Shown one piece after another: positions 24,516 to 37,317 of a DNA stretch of 64,000 bases. A program made the position numbers and the translations under genes. Position 1 is the first letter of the stretch; each line of letters opens with the position of its first letter. Source of the DNA: Casuarina equisetifolia (Eukaryota > Streptophyta > Magnoliopsida > Fagales > Casuarinaceae); assembly GCA_028551475.1 (NCBI GenBank), contig CM052356.1, positions 32,205,884 through 32,269,883 of the forward strand. Direction: 5' to 3'. Below the pieces are notes generated by a model, which saw nothing but the letters and a program-made list of their open reading frames with translations, was not told the origin of the DNA and did not search any database.

Positions 24516-26107
24516 TTAGTAACGCCCAATTCCCCAAACTCTGATCACTCCATCAGTATAACCACTAAACAGTGTGCTTCCATCTACACTCCAGTTCAAG
24601 CTTGTGCAGTAGATAATCTGCAGTTCCACACAAGGATTAATATTAAATTCAATTCCCAACAACAAATGCAACTATTGTGTTATTCCATTAAAAAGCCAAA
24701 GATATACAGAAAGAAATCGATAAGAAAATAATCTGCCTAGAAGACCTAAATCTTGTGCAACTAAAGAACAAGATATTATTGTAGAAACCAAACTGAGTTG
24801 TTACATTCCAAAATCATGGGTTTTTACAAATGGGTACGATCACATTGATGTACAATGGTACAAGATCAAATCATGATTCAATTCAGAGGAACAAATAACA
24901 ATAATCAAAAGCTAAACAAAGGTGATCTCGGACAATTCAAGAATGAAAACATGTTCTTGCTAGGTGAACCTTTCGATGATAAGTAAAGGTAACATGCTAC
25001 TGAAAAAGATCCAAATGCGAGTTCAAAACACATACAGAAACAAGAAAAAGCTTGCCCGCCGATGGGAGGAATATATGTATTACAAGTATGCACTAAATAT
25101 ATTCGAAGTTCTGAAATTTATGCCAGATGATGATCCATATCCAGCAACCAAACATGCGTATTAATGGAAAAATACTGCTAAGCAGAGCGCACTCAATCAA
25201 CAACAACTACCAACAATAAAAATTGTACCTTTTTCTTGTTACTGGTGGTGGTGGTGTCGTCAGCCTTCTCGGCCTCAGTCTTGAGATCAACTTTGAGATC
25301 CTCCACAATGCTCTTGCTCTCCAAATCCCAGATCTTGATGCTCTGCTCGGTTGCGGCGCACAGCCAGTACCTGTTAGGGCTAAAGCAGAGGGCGTGGATG
25401 ATCGCCCCAGCATCGAGGGAGTAGAGTCTCTTGCCTTCCGCCAAGTCCCACAGCAATATCACTCCATCTTTGCCTCCGCTGGCGCACAGAGAGCCATCCG
25501 GCGACACGGCCACCGTGTTAACGTATCCGTTGTGCCCGGCCAGCGTGTTCCTGATCTTGCAGTTGGTCAGGTTCCACACCTTAACGGTCCGGTCCCAGGA
25601 TGCCGAGACGATCATGGGCTGGAGCGTGTTGGGGCTGAAGCGCACGCACGAGACCCAGTCCGTGTGGGCGTCCTGGTCCTGGATGGTATACTTGCATTCC
25701 CCAAGGGTGTTCCAGAGCTTGATCGTGCGGTCGCGGGAGGCGGACACGATCTGACGGTTGTCAATGGAGAACGCCACGGAGAGAACGTCCTTGGTGTGTC
25801 CGACGAACCGACGGGCGGAGACTCCAGCCTGAAGATCCCAGAGGCGGAGCTCGCCGTCCCAGGACCCGGAGAGCGCGAACTGGCCGTCGGACGAGAGGAC
25901 CACGTCCTGCACGAAGTGAGAGTGGCCGGTGAGCCTGCGGCGGGGCACGCCGTAGGTCTTCTCCTCCTTGGTGAGGTGCCAGAGGATGATGGACTTGTCA
26001 CGGGAAGAGGTGACAATCATCTCGTTGTTGTCGATGGGGCAGGCGATGGCGGTGACCATGTCAGTGTGGGCTCTCATGGTGCCGCGGAGGACGAGACCTT
26101 CGGCCAT
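24516..26107 (-). CDS. RACK1: receptor for activated C kinase 1 (RACK1), WD40 scaffold on the 40S ribosome
   Basis: Two exons, complement of 24516-24617 and 25229-26107, 326 aa; the AAG|GTACAA donor and CTGCAG|ATTATC acceptor join in phase 0. The protein is a seven-bladed WD40 propeller that sits on the 40S subunit and scaffolds kinases, G-protein and hormone signalling. WD-repeat ends are visible (IILWHL, LRLWDL, IKLWNT, VKVWNL, ILLWDL, IKIWDL, IRVWGI), with GH dipeptides at blade starts. The lysine-rich NKKK precedes the single intron, and the C-terminus is GIGRY. Length equals plant RACK1 (about 327 aa). Exon 1 is GC-rich, so its antisense strand is also open for almost 300 codons, which I regard as a shadow. 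Confidence 0.97.
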
Positions 26108-26139
26108 TGTTGAGCCTCTCGCTTGCTGCTTCGTCGGCT

Positions 26140-26148
26140 TCGTAGGGT
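26140..26148 (-). promoter_or_regulatory. telo-box-like motif in RACK1 leader
   Basis: AAACCCTA-type sequence on the minus strand, 30-40 bases upstream of the RACK1 start. A second AACCCTA occurs at 26241-26247 on the plus strand. Telo-boxes are common in plant ribosomal-protein promoters, fitting a 40S-associated protein. Confidence 0.4.
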
Positions 26149-26196
26149 TTTTGGGTTGCGAGAGTGCGAGTGAAGATGTAACGAGAAGGAAACGAC

Positions 26197-26205
26197 GTAT
26201 TTATA
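26197..26205 (-). promoter_or_regulatory. TATA box of RACK1
   Basis: TATAAATAC on the minus strand about 90 bases upstream of the ATG, giving a predicted leader of about 60 bases. Confidence 0.55.
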
Positions 26206-26269
26206 TCCCCTTCCACTGCAAATAGGTTTTTCGTAAACTTAACCCTAGGAGTGTTTGTGGATGGGGATA

Positions 26270-28200
26270 ATCCCATTCTCCATTTGGGATTAACCTATCC
26301 TCCCTATCCTCTGCCTTTTCTTTTCTTTTTTAGTAAAAATAAAAGTAAGGAATATTAAGAATATTTATAATATTTAATTTAAAATTCAACTCATAAATTA
26401 TAAATATATTTTTATATTTAAACGTTATATAAATATCATATTTAAAAAAATAGCACAAAACTTTACTTCTTATGCATTAATACATTCCTTTATCTTATTT
26501 ATGAATTAAATTTCCGACGAACATGCTTATAGTGGCCATCCTATGGTCTGTGCAATCAATGTTTCAATGAACAAGATAAAAAAATAAAAATAAAAAAATA
26601 AAAAAATAAAAACTTAGTTTCCATTTTTTCGTACAAGCATGTTTACTTTGAAATTTTATTTATTTGGTCTTGTAGACTTTGTTTTGTGCTTAAGACGTGT
26701 TTATGGGAATTACATAAAACTCACTGAACTATAGAACTGTTGTGGGTCTGAGTGATGAGAGTAGTGGCTTTCCTACCAGCTGGACCTGGAGCTCTACTTC
26801 TTCCCTACGATGAAACAAGTAATAAATTACCTTTCGGTAAAATTTTGGCCGAATGATCCGGATGATTTATTCAGACGGACGTGACAGAAGGGCTAATGGC
26901 AAATGGATCTGCCTCGGGCCAAGCTGTCCTCTACCGCCTCATCCATCTTAGAGCTCCCACGTTACAAGAACATCTATGCGTAACTTTCTAGACTGTTATT
27001 TCTAGTACTCTACCCCTAAAAGTTACTATTTCCTTCTAATTATCACAATTAATTACTATCGAAAGATGTACACATATAAGATGCTGTCAAGTAATAATAG
27101 TAGTTTAGAAAAATGGGTTTATTAGATGTTGGTTTTTAGAAGTGGTGCGTCGCCATTTCTTAGATGTAAAATATGCAAGTTGTCACATTTGTCAACCACA
27201 TGAAAATATGGACCATTAAACACATTAAAGAGCCTTTCCAGTGGTTGCCATAAAACTCCAACGACTAACCAAGAGCTACAAAATACATTCAAGAGCTCTA
27301 AATGTGTTAGGCCTATATATATACCACCGGTTTATCTTTTCTGCTTTCAAAAAAAAAATAAAAAGTAAAAAATCTAGGATCAATCATCATATATTTTTAA
27401 AGCATCTCATGCGGTTGAAATTTGGTTTCAATAATAAGATTATTTGTTTTTTTAAAATAAATAAAAAATATAATTAAATTTATCTAATGGTCAACTAACG
27501 TGGTAATTCAATTTAATTATGGCAAGCACTTCATCCTCGTTAAGCAAGTTGAAATTATTGTATTGGATATCAAACTATTTCAATTTTTTCTCTTTTACAT
27601 ATGTACTTTTTAAGCTACTTATCATATTTTGGCAACTAACTTCTAAAAGTATATAACAAGTATAATATGTTAGTATATTAGTGACGTAAAATTTGCACTC
27701 TATTTCAATCCATTGTCTAATCCTGTGTAAATAAAAATATATTAAAAAGACTTAATATGTGGACAAATAAATGTCTTATTAAATTATGATAACACGTCTA
27801 AATGTTGTTAATAATCCAATAGTGAATTATTAGTACTCATGGTCTAATATTAATATAGAGCCATAGAAAAAATACCTCTACATTTAAAAATTACAATAAA
27901 TGGCATTAGAAGAGACATACTAGATTTTAATATATAAACAAGAAATGACAGTAACTTACTAGATATAGAACAAGTAAATCATCGAACACCTCAGAAGCTG
28001 GAGGTGTCAAATTCGAGATTATTACTGTGATGATTCTAGTGGAAACACAAACGGGCAAAATTAATGGTGGCTCTGCAGTTAATTTGGAAGGTTGAAGATA
28101 AAGAATCATCAGAGTGGAAAAATGGGTTAGGTTCGATTCCAAAAGCTCCAGTACAGCTTACAAACCCTGTCCTTCTCAGGTTGCCTTTCTTCCCTGTCTA
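26270..28200. other. intergenic DNA between divergent RACK1 and PEX3
   Basis: AT-rich, with A/T simple repeats at 26575-26615. A GC-richer island at 26700-26990 has no coding signal. A 10-base perfect inverted repeat with a 64-base loop lies at 28028-28037 and 28102-28111. No gene supported. Confidence 0.45.
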
Positions 28201-28227
28201 AACCCTCGAGATAAGAAGTTCCTGTAG

Positions 28228-28229
<2 letters not shown>

Positions 28230-28258
<29 letters not shown>
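28230..28258 (+). repeat. CT dinucleotide microsatellite upstream of PEX3
   Basis: An uninterrupted (TC)n run of about 28 bases, 240 bases before the PEX3 start. CT tracts are frequent in plant core promoters and 5' UTRs. Confidence 0.9.
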
Positions 28259-28261
<3 letters not shown>

Positions 28262-28441
28262 GCGTATTTAATGGTGTTCTAGGCGGGGTATCCGAAGACT
28301 GCTTTGGTCATTGTATAATATTTTTTCCATTCACCGAAAATTTCATTATCTTTTCCCTTATATCCCTTTTAACTATCTTTTCCCATCTCCATTAGAAAAA
28401 TCGTGTCTGGGTTTGTTTTCCTTCGGTCGTATAGATTCCTG

Positions 28442-28491
28442 ATGGGTTCCCAAAAAGCCAAGGCATAGCAATGGATGCTTGGGTTTCATAG
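28442..28491 (+). promoter_or_regulatory. two stacked short uORFs before PEX3
   Basis: ATG at 28442 opens eight codons (MGSQKAKA) to TAG at 28466-28468. A second ATG at 28471 opens six codons (MDAWVS) to TAG at 28489-28491. The assigned PEX3 start is at 28499. Whether they are transcribed depends on the cap site, which the sequence does not fix. Confidence 0.45.
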
Positions 28492-28498
28492 CAGCAAG

Positions 28499-31400
28499 AT
28501 GCAGTCTTTAAGGTCAGATTCACTGTTACGTCGCATTTTTTCTTCTGGGCACCTGTCAAACCGCTTTATTATTGATGTAATGGTTTCCTTTCTTCCCCTA
28601 GTACCGTGTTTGTCATTTTTATGGTTGAATTAGGAATTTTAGTTGAATTCATTCTTGTCTCAAGGAGTAGGTTTTACATCAAGTTTATTTGCATTGGTTA
28701 ATTTATATGGGTTCTGTGAAAAATGGATGTTTTTCATGTTTCTATGCTAGCTTCGTTATGGGTTAATTGCACGTCCGTGTTAGGATTGACTTATGTCAGA
28801 AATCACTGTATCTTTGCTCCCGTTGCCCGTCACTGATTTTGATATGTGTTTTCCATAAAAGGGATTTTTGGAGAAGGCACAGGAGGAAGATTTTTGTTAC
28901 GGTTGGTGTTTTAGGAAGTGGATATCTGCTGTATAAGCTATATGATGCTAACAGGCGTAGAATCACCGATCTGGAGAAAGAACACGATGAGTGGGAAAGA
29001 ATCATTAAGAACCAGTTAAGAGAAATCTCAATCTCATGTTTGTTTCTTGAGAATTAGGAATGTTATTTTTCAGAATTAATTATCGTTTTGGTCCTAATAC
29101 CCCATCCTTTGTCATTATTAACAGAATGCAAGCCCATTTTAACAGCATTCAGATGACAGCTGATACGACAACATTGCCACACGTGATGCATGATCTAAGT
29201 TGTCGAATTGCAGAAGAATTGGACCATGCTCAGCTTATAGAGAGCCTCCAGAAGGCGAAGGGTCAACCAAACAGTTTAACGGCTTCAGAGAAACTTGAGT
29301 TATGGGATAGAATCAAAATTTTAAGTATGGATCTACTGTCTTTTGATGTTGACGTGTTTATTGTCCTTGCAGTATGCTAGCTTATATGTTTTTTTTTTTT
29401 TTTTTAATTTCTCTTTATGAAGAATATTAAAATTAACCTTAGCTCATCCTGCACGTGTGTTTCTTAGGTTTCACAAGAATGGTGTTGTCCTTATGGGCGG
29501 TGACAATGCTGAGCTTATACATCAGAGTTCTAGTCAACATATTGGGGAGATATTTATACATTGATACTGCACATAATATTGGAAGCTCTTTTTCACTTGT
29601 AAGAGCTTGCTGCATTTCCCCTTTCTATGTTAAACAATTGTCTAAACTCACATTTTGTTTGCCGGACCTTTGTCAATTTATAATTTTCTGTGGTATGATT
29701 TGAGCCGTAAACTTCTTACAATTGCTGACAGCATTTTTCCCAGCTTAAGTAGGCTAGTATGCGTGTGTTCTTCGCTTGTGGAGAAGAGTTTTTTCCTACT
29801 GTATTATGTCATGTTTGCTACTTTGTAATTAAGAAGAAATATAATGTTGGTCAAGCAGTCAATAAAGATATAATTATTGGTGGATCATGGGCTTCAACCT
29901 TCATAAATAGCTACTTCACTTAAAATGGTCAATGGAGACTGCACATATGTACTGTAGGTGAACATTTAATATCATCCATTATATACTTAAACCACTTTTC
30001 CGTTTGTTATAAACCTATGAGGAATTGCTTAAATTGGTAAAGTTGGTAGAAGTGCTAGAAAATTTTATAGAATATGCTAGATTATTCTTTAAAAGTTGAA
30101 AATGTAGCACAACTTATCATGAAAAGGAAAAGGTTTTGATGTGGCATGAACTTATCTTTTTCTTTAGTCAGAAATTGTTGCAAATGCATTCGGGTAGAAG
30201 ATATGGAATGCAGATCAACATTGAGCCAATTATTTCCTTAAGGAGGACAATTTGGTTTGTGTCTATTATGTGCAAACCCCAGGGGGGTTGCAATAATGTA
30301 TGTGAAGAGCAAGGGCCCTCTTCCTTATAAACCCAACGGGATGCTTTATTGCATCCAATGTATTGGCATTATCGCACCCTTTGGGGGTTTTAGCCAAGTT
30401 CTGGGGCACTTGCACCTGTGAGCTTTCTTATGATAAACTGCTCATGCCAATGCGGTGTTGCCACAACCCTAAGATTCAGCCCAACTCTAGTATTGGTTTG
30501 TTTTGATACCAGTTGTCAAGAATTGGACCCCTGGTAAGCCCCCAAAAGAGGCCTTGGAAGAGCAAGGGCACTCTTCCTTATAAACCTACTGGGATACTAC
30601 ATCTGATGTAGGATAGGCACTATTGCAACCCCCTAAGGGTTGCAGTTAGGTTCTGGGTCACTTTCACTCGTTGGCTTTCTTATGGATAAACTGCCAACAC
30701 CAAGATGTTGCTATATCCCAACATATTTAAACCTATGAAATGAGTGACAAACTAGAGATATATAGATTGGAGGGAAAAAAAATGATATGCTTTGTGATAG
30801 CTTTTGGGGAATCTAATCAGGTATACACATGGGTGTTAATATCAGGAAGCTAATTTCCCAATCAAAATGTTGGATGTGGGCTTCTTCGCTAATAGTTTTG
30901 CATGTGGTTAGTGGTTTGACTTCCTTGCTGACTAACAATTCATATATGTTGTTGCACTTTCTTTCTTGATTGAGCAGTCGGTGTTGTAGACCTCTGCATG
31001 GTTTTATTATTTTTAATATTCCCCATTGACATTCTACATAGTTGTCTCCCACTATGGATATTTGATTGGTATCATGGAAATTGACATTGGTTGTGTTGCA
31101 TGTCTGTTCTTGCAAATACTTCTGTGAGCTGAAGTGTTTTTTCCCCGCATCTTCTCTTCTCTGAGAGATTGTCTTTGTCGCTTTATACAGGAGGATGGTG
31201 ATATCATTGACGGTGATGATGAGCGGAAGTTTCTGGCTAATGCAGATTTTCTCTCAAATCATGGTTTGGCCACCTTGATATCTGATATGCAGGCAGCAGC
31301 TACAGAAGTTCTCAAGGGGTAAGGTATCGGTTACCATCTTAAAATTGTCAATTTTTGAATCTGTGTATCTGAAAATTAGTGGAGAATTTATCTGTAAATT

Positions 31401-33130
31401 CAATCATTTGCTTGATGGAGAGTTTGCTTTACATGAACTTCTTTCCTCCTTTAATAAAGAAGACCAAAGTGGTGAGATAGAAGAATGAGATGAGACAATG
31501 TAACTAGGCAGGCTTTTGATTGTAAAAGGGATGGATGTGTATATATACATTCATATGTCTATGTTTTCTGGCAGTCGATGCCTAACAATACCTAAGTATA
31601 ATGTCTGTACGTTGTGAATTTGCTGACTTTTGATCTTGTCAGCTGGTTTTCTGAATTCAGACCTTGGTATCGTTATCAATGTGTCATCATCTGAAATTCT
31701 AGACTCTTTTAAGTCTTTAGAACTTTATAAACCATGTGGAGACCCTTGGGCATCATATGGCTAAGGCATATTGCACTTATCATCAACTGAGCTCCCTAGA
31801 AAATGTTCCATTATACCTGCTGACTGAAGGAGTTGCTAAAAATTGAGCTACACAAGCTCTTAGAACACGTCATTCATTGTCGATATTTGAGTTTTTTCTC
31901 CTTGAAAGACTCAAAAATGTTGTATATAACAGTGTGCATATCATTTACTATCTTGGATTCCAAGGAAACCGTATAGAATCATTTGTTGAGATCTTTAATA
32001 AGTTGGAAGCTTTTTATGTGCAGAAAGCAGGTCACATCAGATTTCTTCAACACTACCATTCTTCATGAAACTATCGTGCAGATACTCGAGAGGTTCAAGA
32101 GCATAAGAAGTTTTAATGATTGGGTAATCTACTTTATGCCTGAGAATGCTAGATTTGGCCCCAGAAGTGAAAACGAAATTCCTTCTGATATGACCAAAAT
32201 TGATCGACTTATGATGGAGATGCGCTCAGTCTTGGCAAGGTACCATATTTATGTCTTGACAGCATTTGGGATCTGAAACTTACTAAAAGGTGGCAATGTT
32301 TGCACAATTCCATTGGTTGGAGTTGCAGATCAAGTAGCACTTTAGTGAACTAGCGCATGCAGTGAACCATCTCCCCCACTTCTCTCAGGATGAAATTCCT
32401 AATTTCATTGCTGAGGATGTGCTTGAAAGAACTCTGGACTAGACACCATATAAACGAGTTTAAAATGATACATCAGTCATTAAACAGGGTGATGATGTCT
32501 TGTATATTGCCCTTAATCTGTTTTGAACAAAACCATATTGATGGATTTGGTAATAACCTGTTGCTGACTTTTTTAGTAGATTCCGGATCTACTCGGGAAC
32601 ACACTTAGAAGGGGGTAGAAATGCTCAGAAACATATGCTTGGTCCTTTCTGTATTTTTTTTCTTTCACTGCAACTCCAAAGGTTCAAATGGGTTTCATGC
32701 AGGCCTTCTCTTCTTTCTTTGTATCTCTCTCTTTCCCTCCCTCCCCCTAAGTTCTATCTTAACTTGATGTTTTCGATACTTGAAGAATCTTCCAAACGTT
32801 CTATAGGACTCATAAACGAAGGATGACAAAACAAGATTTGGTCATTGTACTAATTTTTGCTTTGTTGTATCTTTCAGTGCTGAATTTGGGAATGTAGTTG
32901 AAAAATCATTGACGGCAGTGCTAACTGCACTAGTCGAAGACATGGCAGTTCAGTCCGGAGGCAGTCTAACATCAGGGGTGCTACTAGCCAAACTCCTGCC
33001 GCGAGTTGCACAGATGGGTCCGGTACTCCTTGACGAGCCGAGTAAAAACCGATACATTCGAATCATTCAAAGCATTCCGGAAATTGATGTCTTTTTCACC
33101 CTTATCTATACAAATATACCTGCCTCGTAG
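28499..33130 (+). CDS. PEX3: peroxin-3, peroxisomal membrane biogenesis protein
   Basis: Seven exons, 364 aa: 28499-28512, 28862-29014, 29125-29324, 29468-29598, 31191-31318, 32024-32239, 32878-33130; all GT-AG and in phase. PEX3 anchors in the peroxisome membrane and docks PEX19 to insert membrane proteins. The N-terminus has a basic cluster (FWRRHRRK, about 7-14) and one membrane segment (about 15-33, VTVGVLGSGYLLYKLY). Family landmarks follow: TTLPHVMHDLS, FTRMVLSLW, LYIRVLVNILGR, LLPRVAQM, and a C-terminal FFTLIYTNIP. Length matches Arabidopsis PEX3 (364 aa as I recall). The first coding exon is only 14 bases (MQSLR); it was chosen because it restores phase and family-like length. Intron 4 carries a TRIM-like repeat pair. 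Confidence 0.92.
30260..30723 (-). mobile_element. TRIM-like element (short LTR pair) in PEX3 intron 4
   Basis: Two direct repeats of about 210 bp, 30260-30472 and 30514-30723, share AGAGCAAGGG, CTCTTCCTTATAAACC, GGCTTTCTTATG and ATAAACTGC blocks. The right copy runs TGTCAAG to CCCAACA (TG..CA ends). Between them is only about 40 bases, and on the minus strand the base after the right copy starts a primer-binding-like TGGTATCAAAAC. No coding capacity. No clear target duplication, and the left copy is more decayed, so borders are approximate. Confidence 0.55.
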
Positions 33131-34374
33131 ACTAGTTTGTGAGCATAAGTGCGGTTTTACAGACATCTTGATTTCATTACGAGGAAACCATGGATGTAAA
33201 AGATTTACACGAAAGATTGTGTGGGTCCAAAATTTCCTACACTCTGAGAGGAATGGAAGAGAGAGATGGGGGTTGTAACATTAATTTTGTTGTTCCTTCT
33301 TTTGTTATAATGTTGAAAGTTGTGACTGTTGGGTCTTCCTTCATGGTCTCCATACCTCATGAATTTGTAATTATCTGAAGCTTCATTTTCATGGTGAATG
33401 ATACTGAATTGTAGTTTCTTCGGCAAAGAGATTCTCTGTACTTTTCTGATTACTTTCCAGCCGCTCTTTGATGATGTTTATCCAGCAAAATTATGTTTGG
33501 AAAATTGCATTTGGCAAATGGAAGAGATAGGCACTTTTGAGAAGAGGATCCAAAGTCGTGGTAAACACGAACAGTTGGAATCATCAGGCTGGTCTTTTTG
33601 GCCACTTGGCTGTGCTTTTTCTTGGATTTTCACATGTATATGTATGATTTAGTGGTATATCTATTAAACTTGAAGGGTTTTCACATACATTTAAATCACC
33701 TGATGCTGGGTTTAACTAAAAGCCAAGTTCAGGAGCAATAACCCATGTTCTAATTTGTAAATTATTATAAAGCTTGTTTCCTTTTTAAAGATGGCTTGTT
33801 TTTTAAAAAAAAAAAGTTAATATCTTCATGCACAAAATTTAACAGCAAATTGGAATAATGTAGGATATTTAAACAACTTTTCATTGTAACCACTATTTTA
33901 CATACTTCTCTAATAATATGCTAGTGTACAAAGGCATTTATTTTACCTTGCTCAACTTTGAATTCAAAATATATGCAAAATGCAATAGGTTTGAGAGTAA
34001 AAGTTACATATAAAAAAAGAAACAATTGATAGATAATGTACAAATATAAAAATTGTCATTCTAACTCTTGAACTTTATAAGTTATAAGAAATTTTTTATT
34101 ATAATTAAAAAATTATTTATTTTTAATCCTATTTGTAAAATTTAAATAGTGTAAGACAACCAAATTATTGTTATTATTAATTTTTTTTTAATTATTGTAT
34201 TTATTTGAGTTATCTTTTTTTTTTAAAAAAAAAGAGAAGAAGAAAGCGTAGGTGGACACAATTACTAGCATACCCTCTACACCATCATGTATTCCCGGTA
34301 GTCATGATAGTACAGGGCTTAGATCAATTGTTTCAGGCGACGGTTCGAGTTTGGAGAGCTGAGGGTGTGCAGCA
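33131..34374. other. PEX3 3' region and spacer before MOS4
   Basis: Contains short open frames without family signal, then AT-rich spacer with A/T runs (33800, 34200). Tandem arrangement: PEX3 ends about 1.2 kb before the MOS4 start. Confidence 0.5.
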
Positions 34375-37317
34375 ATGGAGAACCACAGCGCTAATGGGGC
34401 AGTGCTAATGCTTGAGGCTCCGCCGCAGCCCTCGGGCCCTATGTGGCCCGGATTATCGAACGCCGAAATCATCGACGCCTTGCCGTACATCGACGACGAC
34501 TATGGCAATCCCCGAGTGAAGGAAGAGGTGGACCGCATGGTCGAGGAAGAGATGCGCCGGAGCTCCAAGAAGCCGGCTGACTTTCTTAAAGACCTGCCTC
34601 CTCTGCCCAAGTTCAACTTCGAGGTAAGCTTCTGTGATCTCTGACACAAGGGTTTTGTGTTTATTTATTTTTCTTGAGAGCGACTGTAGCTGGGGAAGTT
34701 GAGAAGAGGGATGAATGAACAGAGTTGATGGAACCATGTGAAGAAGTGCTTGCTCATTTTCTATGTAGAATTACTTGGGTTAATTAGTTGATTACTCTGT
34801 TTTTGAATGTTTCTTCGTCGGAGATTTTTGTTTTTTAAGCCTATTAGTAAAAACCCTAGAATTTTGAATACCATTTTGTTTTGACTTGGTTTTTGAGTGA
34901 ACTGATGGAGTTTGAGTTTTCATTCCTCGATTTCAAAACCAATAATTAGGTGGTTTGTCTGGATGTGCTTTGTGAGTTTTGCTTAAGAAAAGGTATGAGT
35001 CTGAAAATTTTGACGTTTCCTAGGAATTGTAGCACTATGCTTGAAGCCATTATCAGACTGCATTTTGATCAGAGACTAAGTAGAACAAGCACACATGTGA
35101 GGAGTTGATAAGGATGTACTAGAAGGGTGGTATTATTGTTTTCTCGTTACTCTCCGATGAAATGCTTGGGCTCGATACATTTTAGTTGCTTGTCAGTATC
35201 TGAGCTATTTCTACTTGTTTCCAGTTTTGTTTCTTGTCAGCACTGTAGACGAATCCACATGGCTTCTTAGAGCAAAACTTTACTTGAGAAATTTGACATG
35301 GCATGTCTGACTTTGGAGTCTTTGAATTTCAGAATCATCCAATGATTGCTAGAGAGTATGAGCGAGTAAGAGCTGGGAAGCCTCCAGTGGCTCTTGATAG
35401 GTCACGATATAATTTAGAACCACCACCCCTGAATAAAAGGAATGATGAAACAGCTTGGAAGCAGACACTTCAGAGAGCTCAATGCTTGCTGCAGTATCAA
35501 ATTATCAGGTGATTTAGTTTTGTAGTATTGTAGTTATCATTTTAAGAAGCCTGAGAATTTTAAGACTAAACTAGTTGGAGTTATTTGCTGTTGAGGGCAG
35601 AAATAGTTGCTATTTGATTGTCATCGTGTGATGTGGTCATGTAGACAAGGAAAGGTGCAAGGTGCATAGTGCAAAATAAAAGCTTCTAAAAATATAAATT
35701 GTGGATTGCCTCCTTGAAGATAACTAATATGCTTTGAAATGATTACAATGTATAGCAATGTTAGCAAAATGCCTGTGTCAAATAAGCTCAAAAAGTTGAA
35801 AAGGAGTTTACACTTTATTTTATAGTGGATTTTTCTAAGTAACTAATATTACTTCGTTCCTTGTGATTTTCTGCAAGGAGCTTAAGGAGGCATTTAATGC
35901 CCATTCTACTATTCTTTCTGACCTACCTAGCTATGTATTATTGATTTCTTTACTAAGATCACAGCAAGCAGCAAGATTCTGAACGTCTAATCATTGCATG
36001 CTTCTTTTGATACTTCTTTTAGTGCATGTGTGCACATTGACCTTCTTATGCTTATTATAAATCATTGTTTGTAATGCAGTCTGGAAAATTTGGACTTGAT
36101 GGTAAAATATGGTCCAGATCTCTGGAAGCGGTTCATCCAACGATATGAAGTGTTCCTGTCAAGGTTTGTCAATGAGATTCCACAGGCAGTGTAACAATAA
36201 TGTGTATTTCTCATAGAAACTGATTCCATGCTTCAGTGATTTATGTTCTATCAAGAATGTTAGCCTATTCATTCCAACTCTCAAATATCATAGTAGCTCA
36301 CATGGTGGTCTTTTAAGATGGGATTCTGAAAATTCTTTGACTGAGCGATTCTAATTTTTTTAAATGTGTTTCTTGCTCTACTTGTTGTTTCATAGATCAG
36401 GCTTCTAGTTGAATGAATATAGCGTATTTCTCCCCTACTAAACTGCATGCTTTAGCTGAACTTTGGCACATTATGTGCCTTTTGATCATAGTGGGAGAAC
36501 CTTGGTGTGTTTTCTAATGTTCTCTATATTGCTTAATCTCTAAGCTTTGGATTATTTGGAACAGGCATAAGGTAGGACCCCAACTTCTTCGGTTCTCTAT
36601 CTTTGGCTAGTAGTATGTTTCATTAGTAAAAATAACTCGTAATTTGATTACATGCCTTAATTCTATTTTTGATGATATTCATAAACTTGTACTTTGGATG
36701 TTCTGGTTTGACAAAATGCATGTAAAAATGTATAAGGAAATAGTACTATCTTCAAATCAAGACGTTGAACTTTAATGTTAAAGCACAGTTTTTGTAAGCT
36801 TTATGATGGCACTCGATGCATGTCTTTTGTGCATTCTTATTTTACACTTGCGTTATTATTTTTCAGGATGCAAAAATTAGCTCAGGAACAAAATGAAAAG
36901 ATTGAAGCAGTTAACCGGGAAAGGAAATATCATCAGGTGTTTTGACTTTCTTGTGTCCCATCACATGTTTTTCAATATTATCTGCATTTTGATAAGATAA
37001 ATGTGCTTATTTCTTTGATTCATCAGCAAAGTACAGCGTATGAGCTTAGTGCTTTGTCCATACAATGGAAGGAGCTTTGTCAAAAAAATGTGGAAATTCA
37101 AGCCGCATGTAGTAAAATTGAAAATCAAATAGGGGAACTGAGGAAAGAAGCATCAGAGAGGTGATAGTCATTTCCTTTGGGTTGTCTTACCTCTTATTCA
37201 TGTTTTTACTAGGTCGGGCTCTTATTAAAATTATTTCCTCTTTCCTCTTTCCTCTTCAGAGGCTGGAATTTAGAAGCTAATCTTCAGAATGGTACTGATT
37301 TGCAATTGGAAGGCTAA
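34375..37317 (+). CDS. MOS4: pre-mRNA-splicing factor SPF27/BCAS2 homologue (MOS4)
   Basis: Six exons, 256 aa: 34375-34623, 35333-35508, 36080-36163, 36867-36936, 37027-37160, 37260-37317; all GT-AG and in phase. The protein is a core subunit of the Prp19/MOS4-associated complex in the spliceosome and is needed for plant innate immunity in Arabidopsis. Visible: [13 protein letters not shown] near the N-terminus, [15 protein letters not shown], then the BCAS2-family helical region ([36 protein letters not shown]), and a C-terminal coiled coil ([20 protein letters not shown] onwards). Length is close to the Arabidopsis protein (253 aa as I recall). A donor-like TAAG|GTATTT at the stop codon hints at a 3' UTR intron. 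Confidence 0.93.

Noticed and set aside
25223..26113. A 296-codon open frame on the plus strand opposite RACK1 exon 1
   Set aside because: It mirrors the GC-rich RACK1 exon exactly, has no family signature and is explained by strong third-position GC bias.
28028..28111. Perfect 10-base inverted repeat (TGATGATTCT/AGAATCATCA), considered as a C/D snoRNA or hairpin
   Set aside because: The loop is 64 bases, there is no proper C and D box pair, and a 10-base AT-rich match over this distance is expected by chance in such DNA.
27927..28142. 71-codon minus-strand frame divergent from PEX3
   Set aside because: It begins with TTG rather than ATG, shows no family similarity and has no further exon.
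28050..28150. tRNA-like B-box GGTTCGATTCC at about 28127
   Set aside because: The T-arm has a mismatch and no acceptor stem or A-box can be matched upstream, so it is not a tRNA gene.
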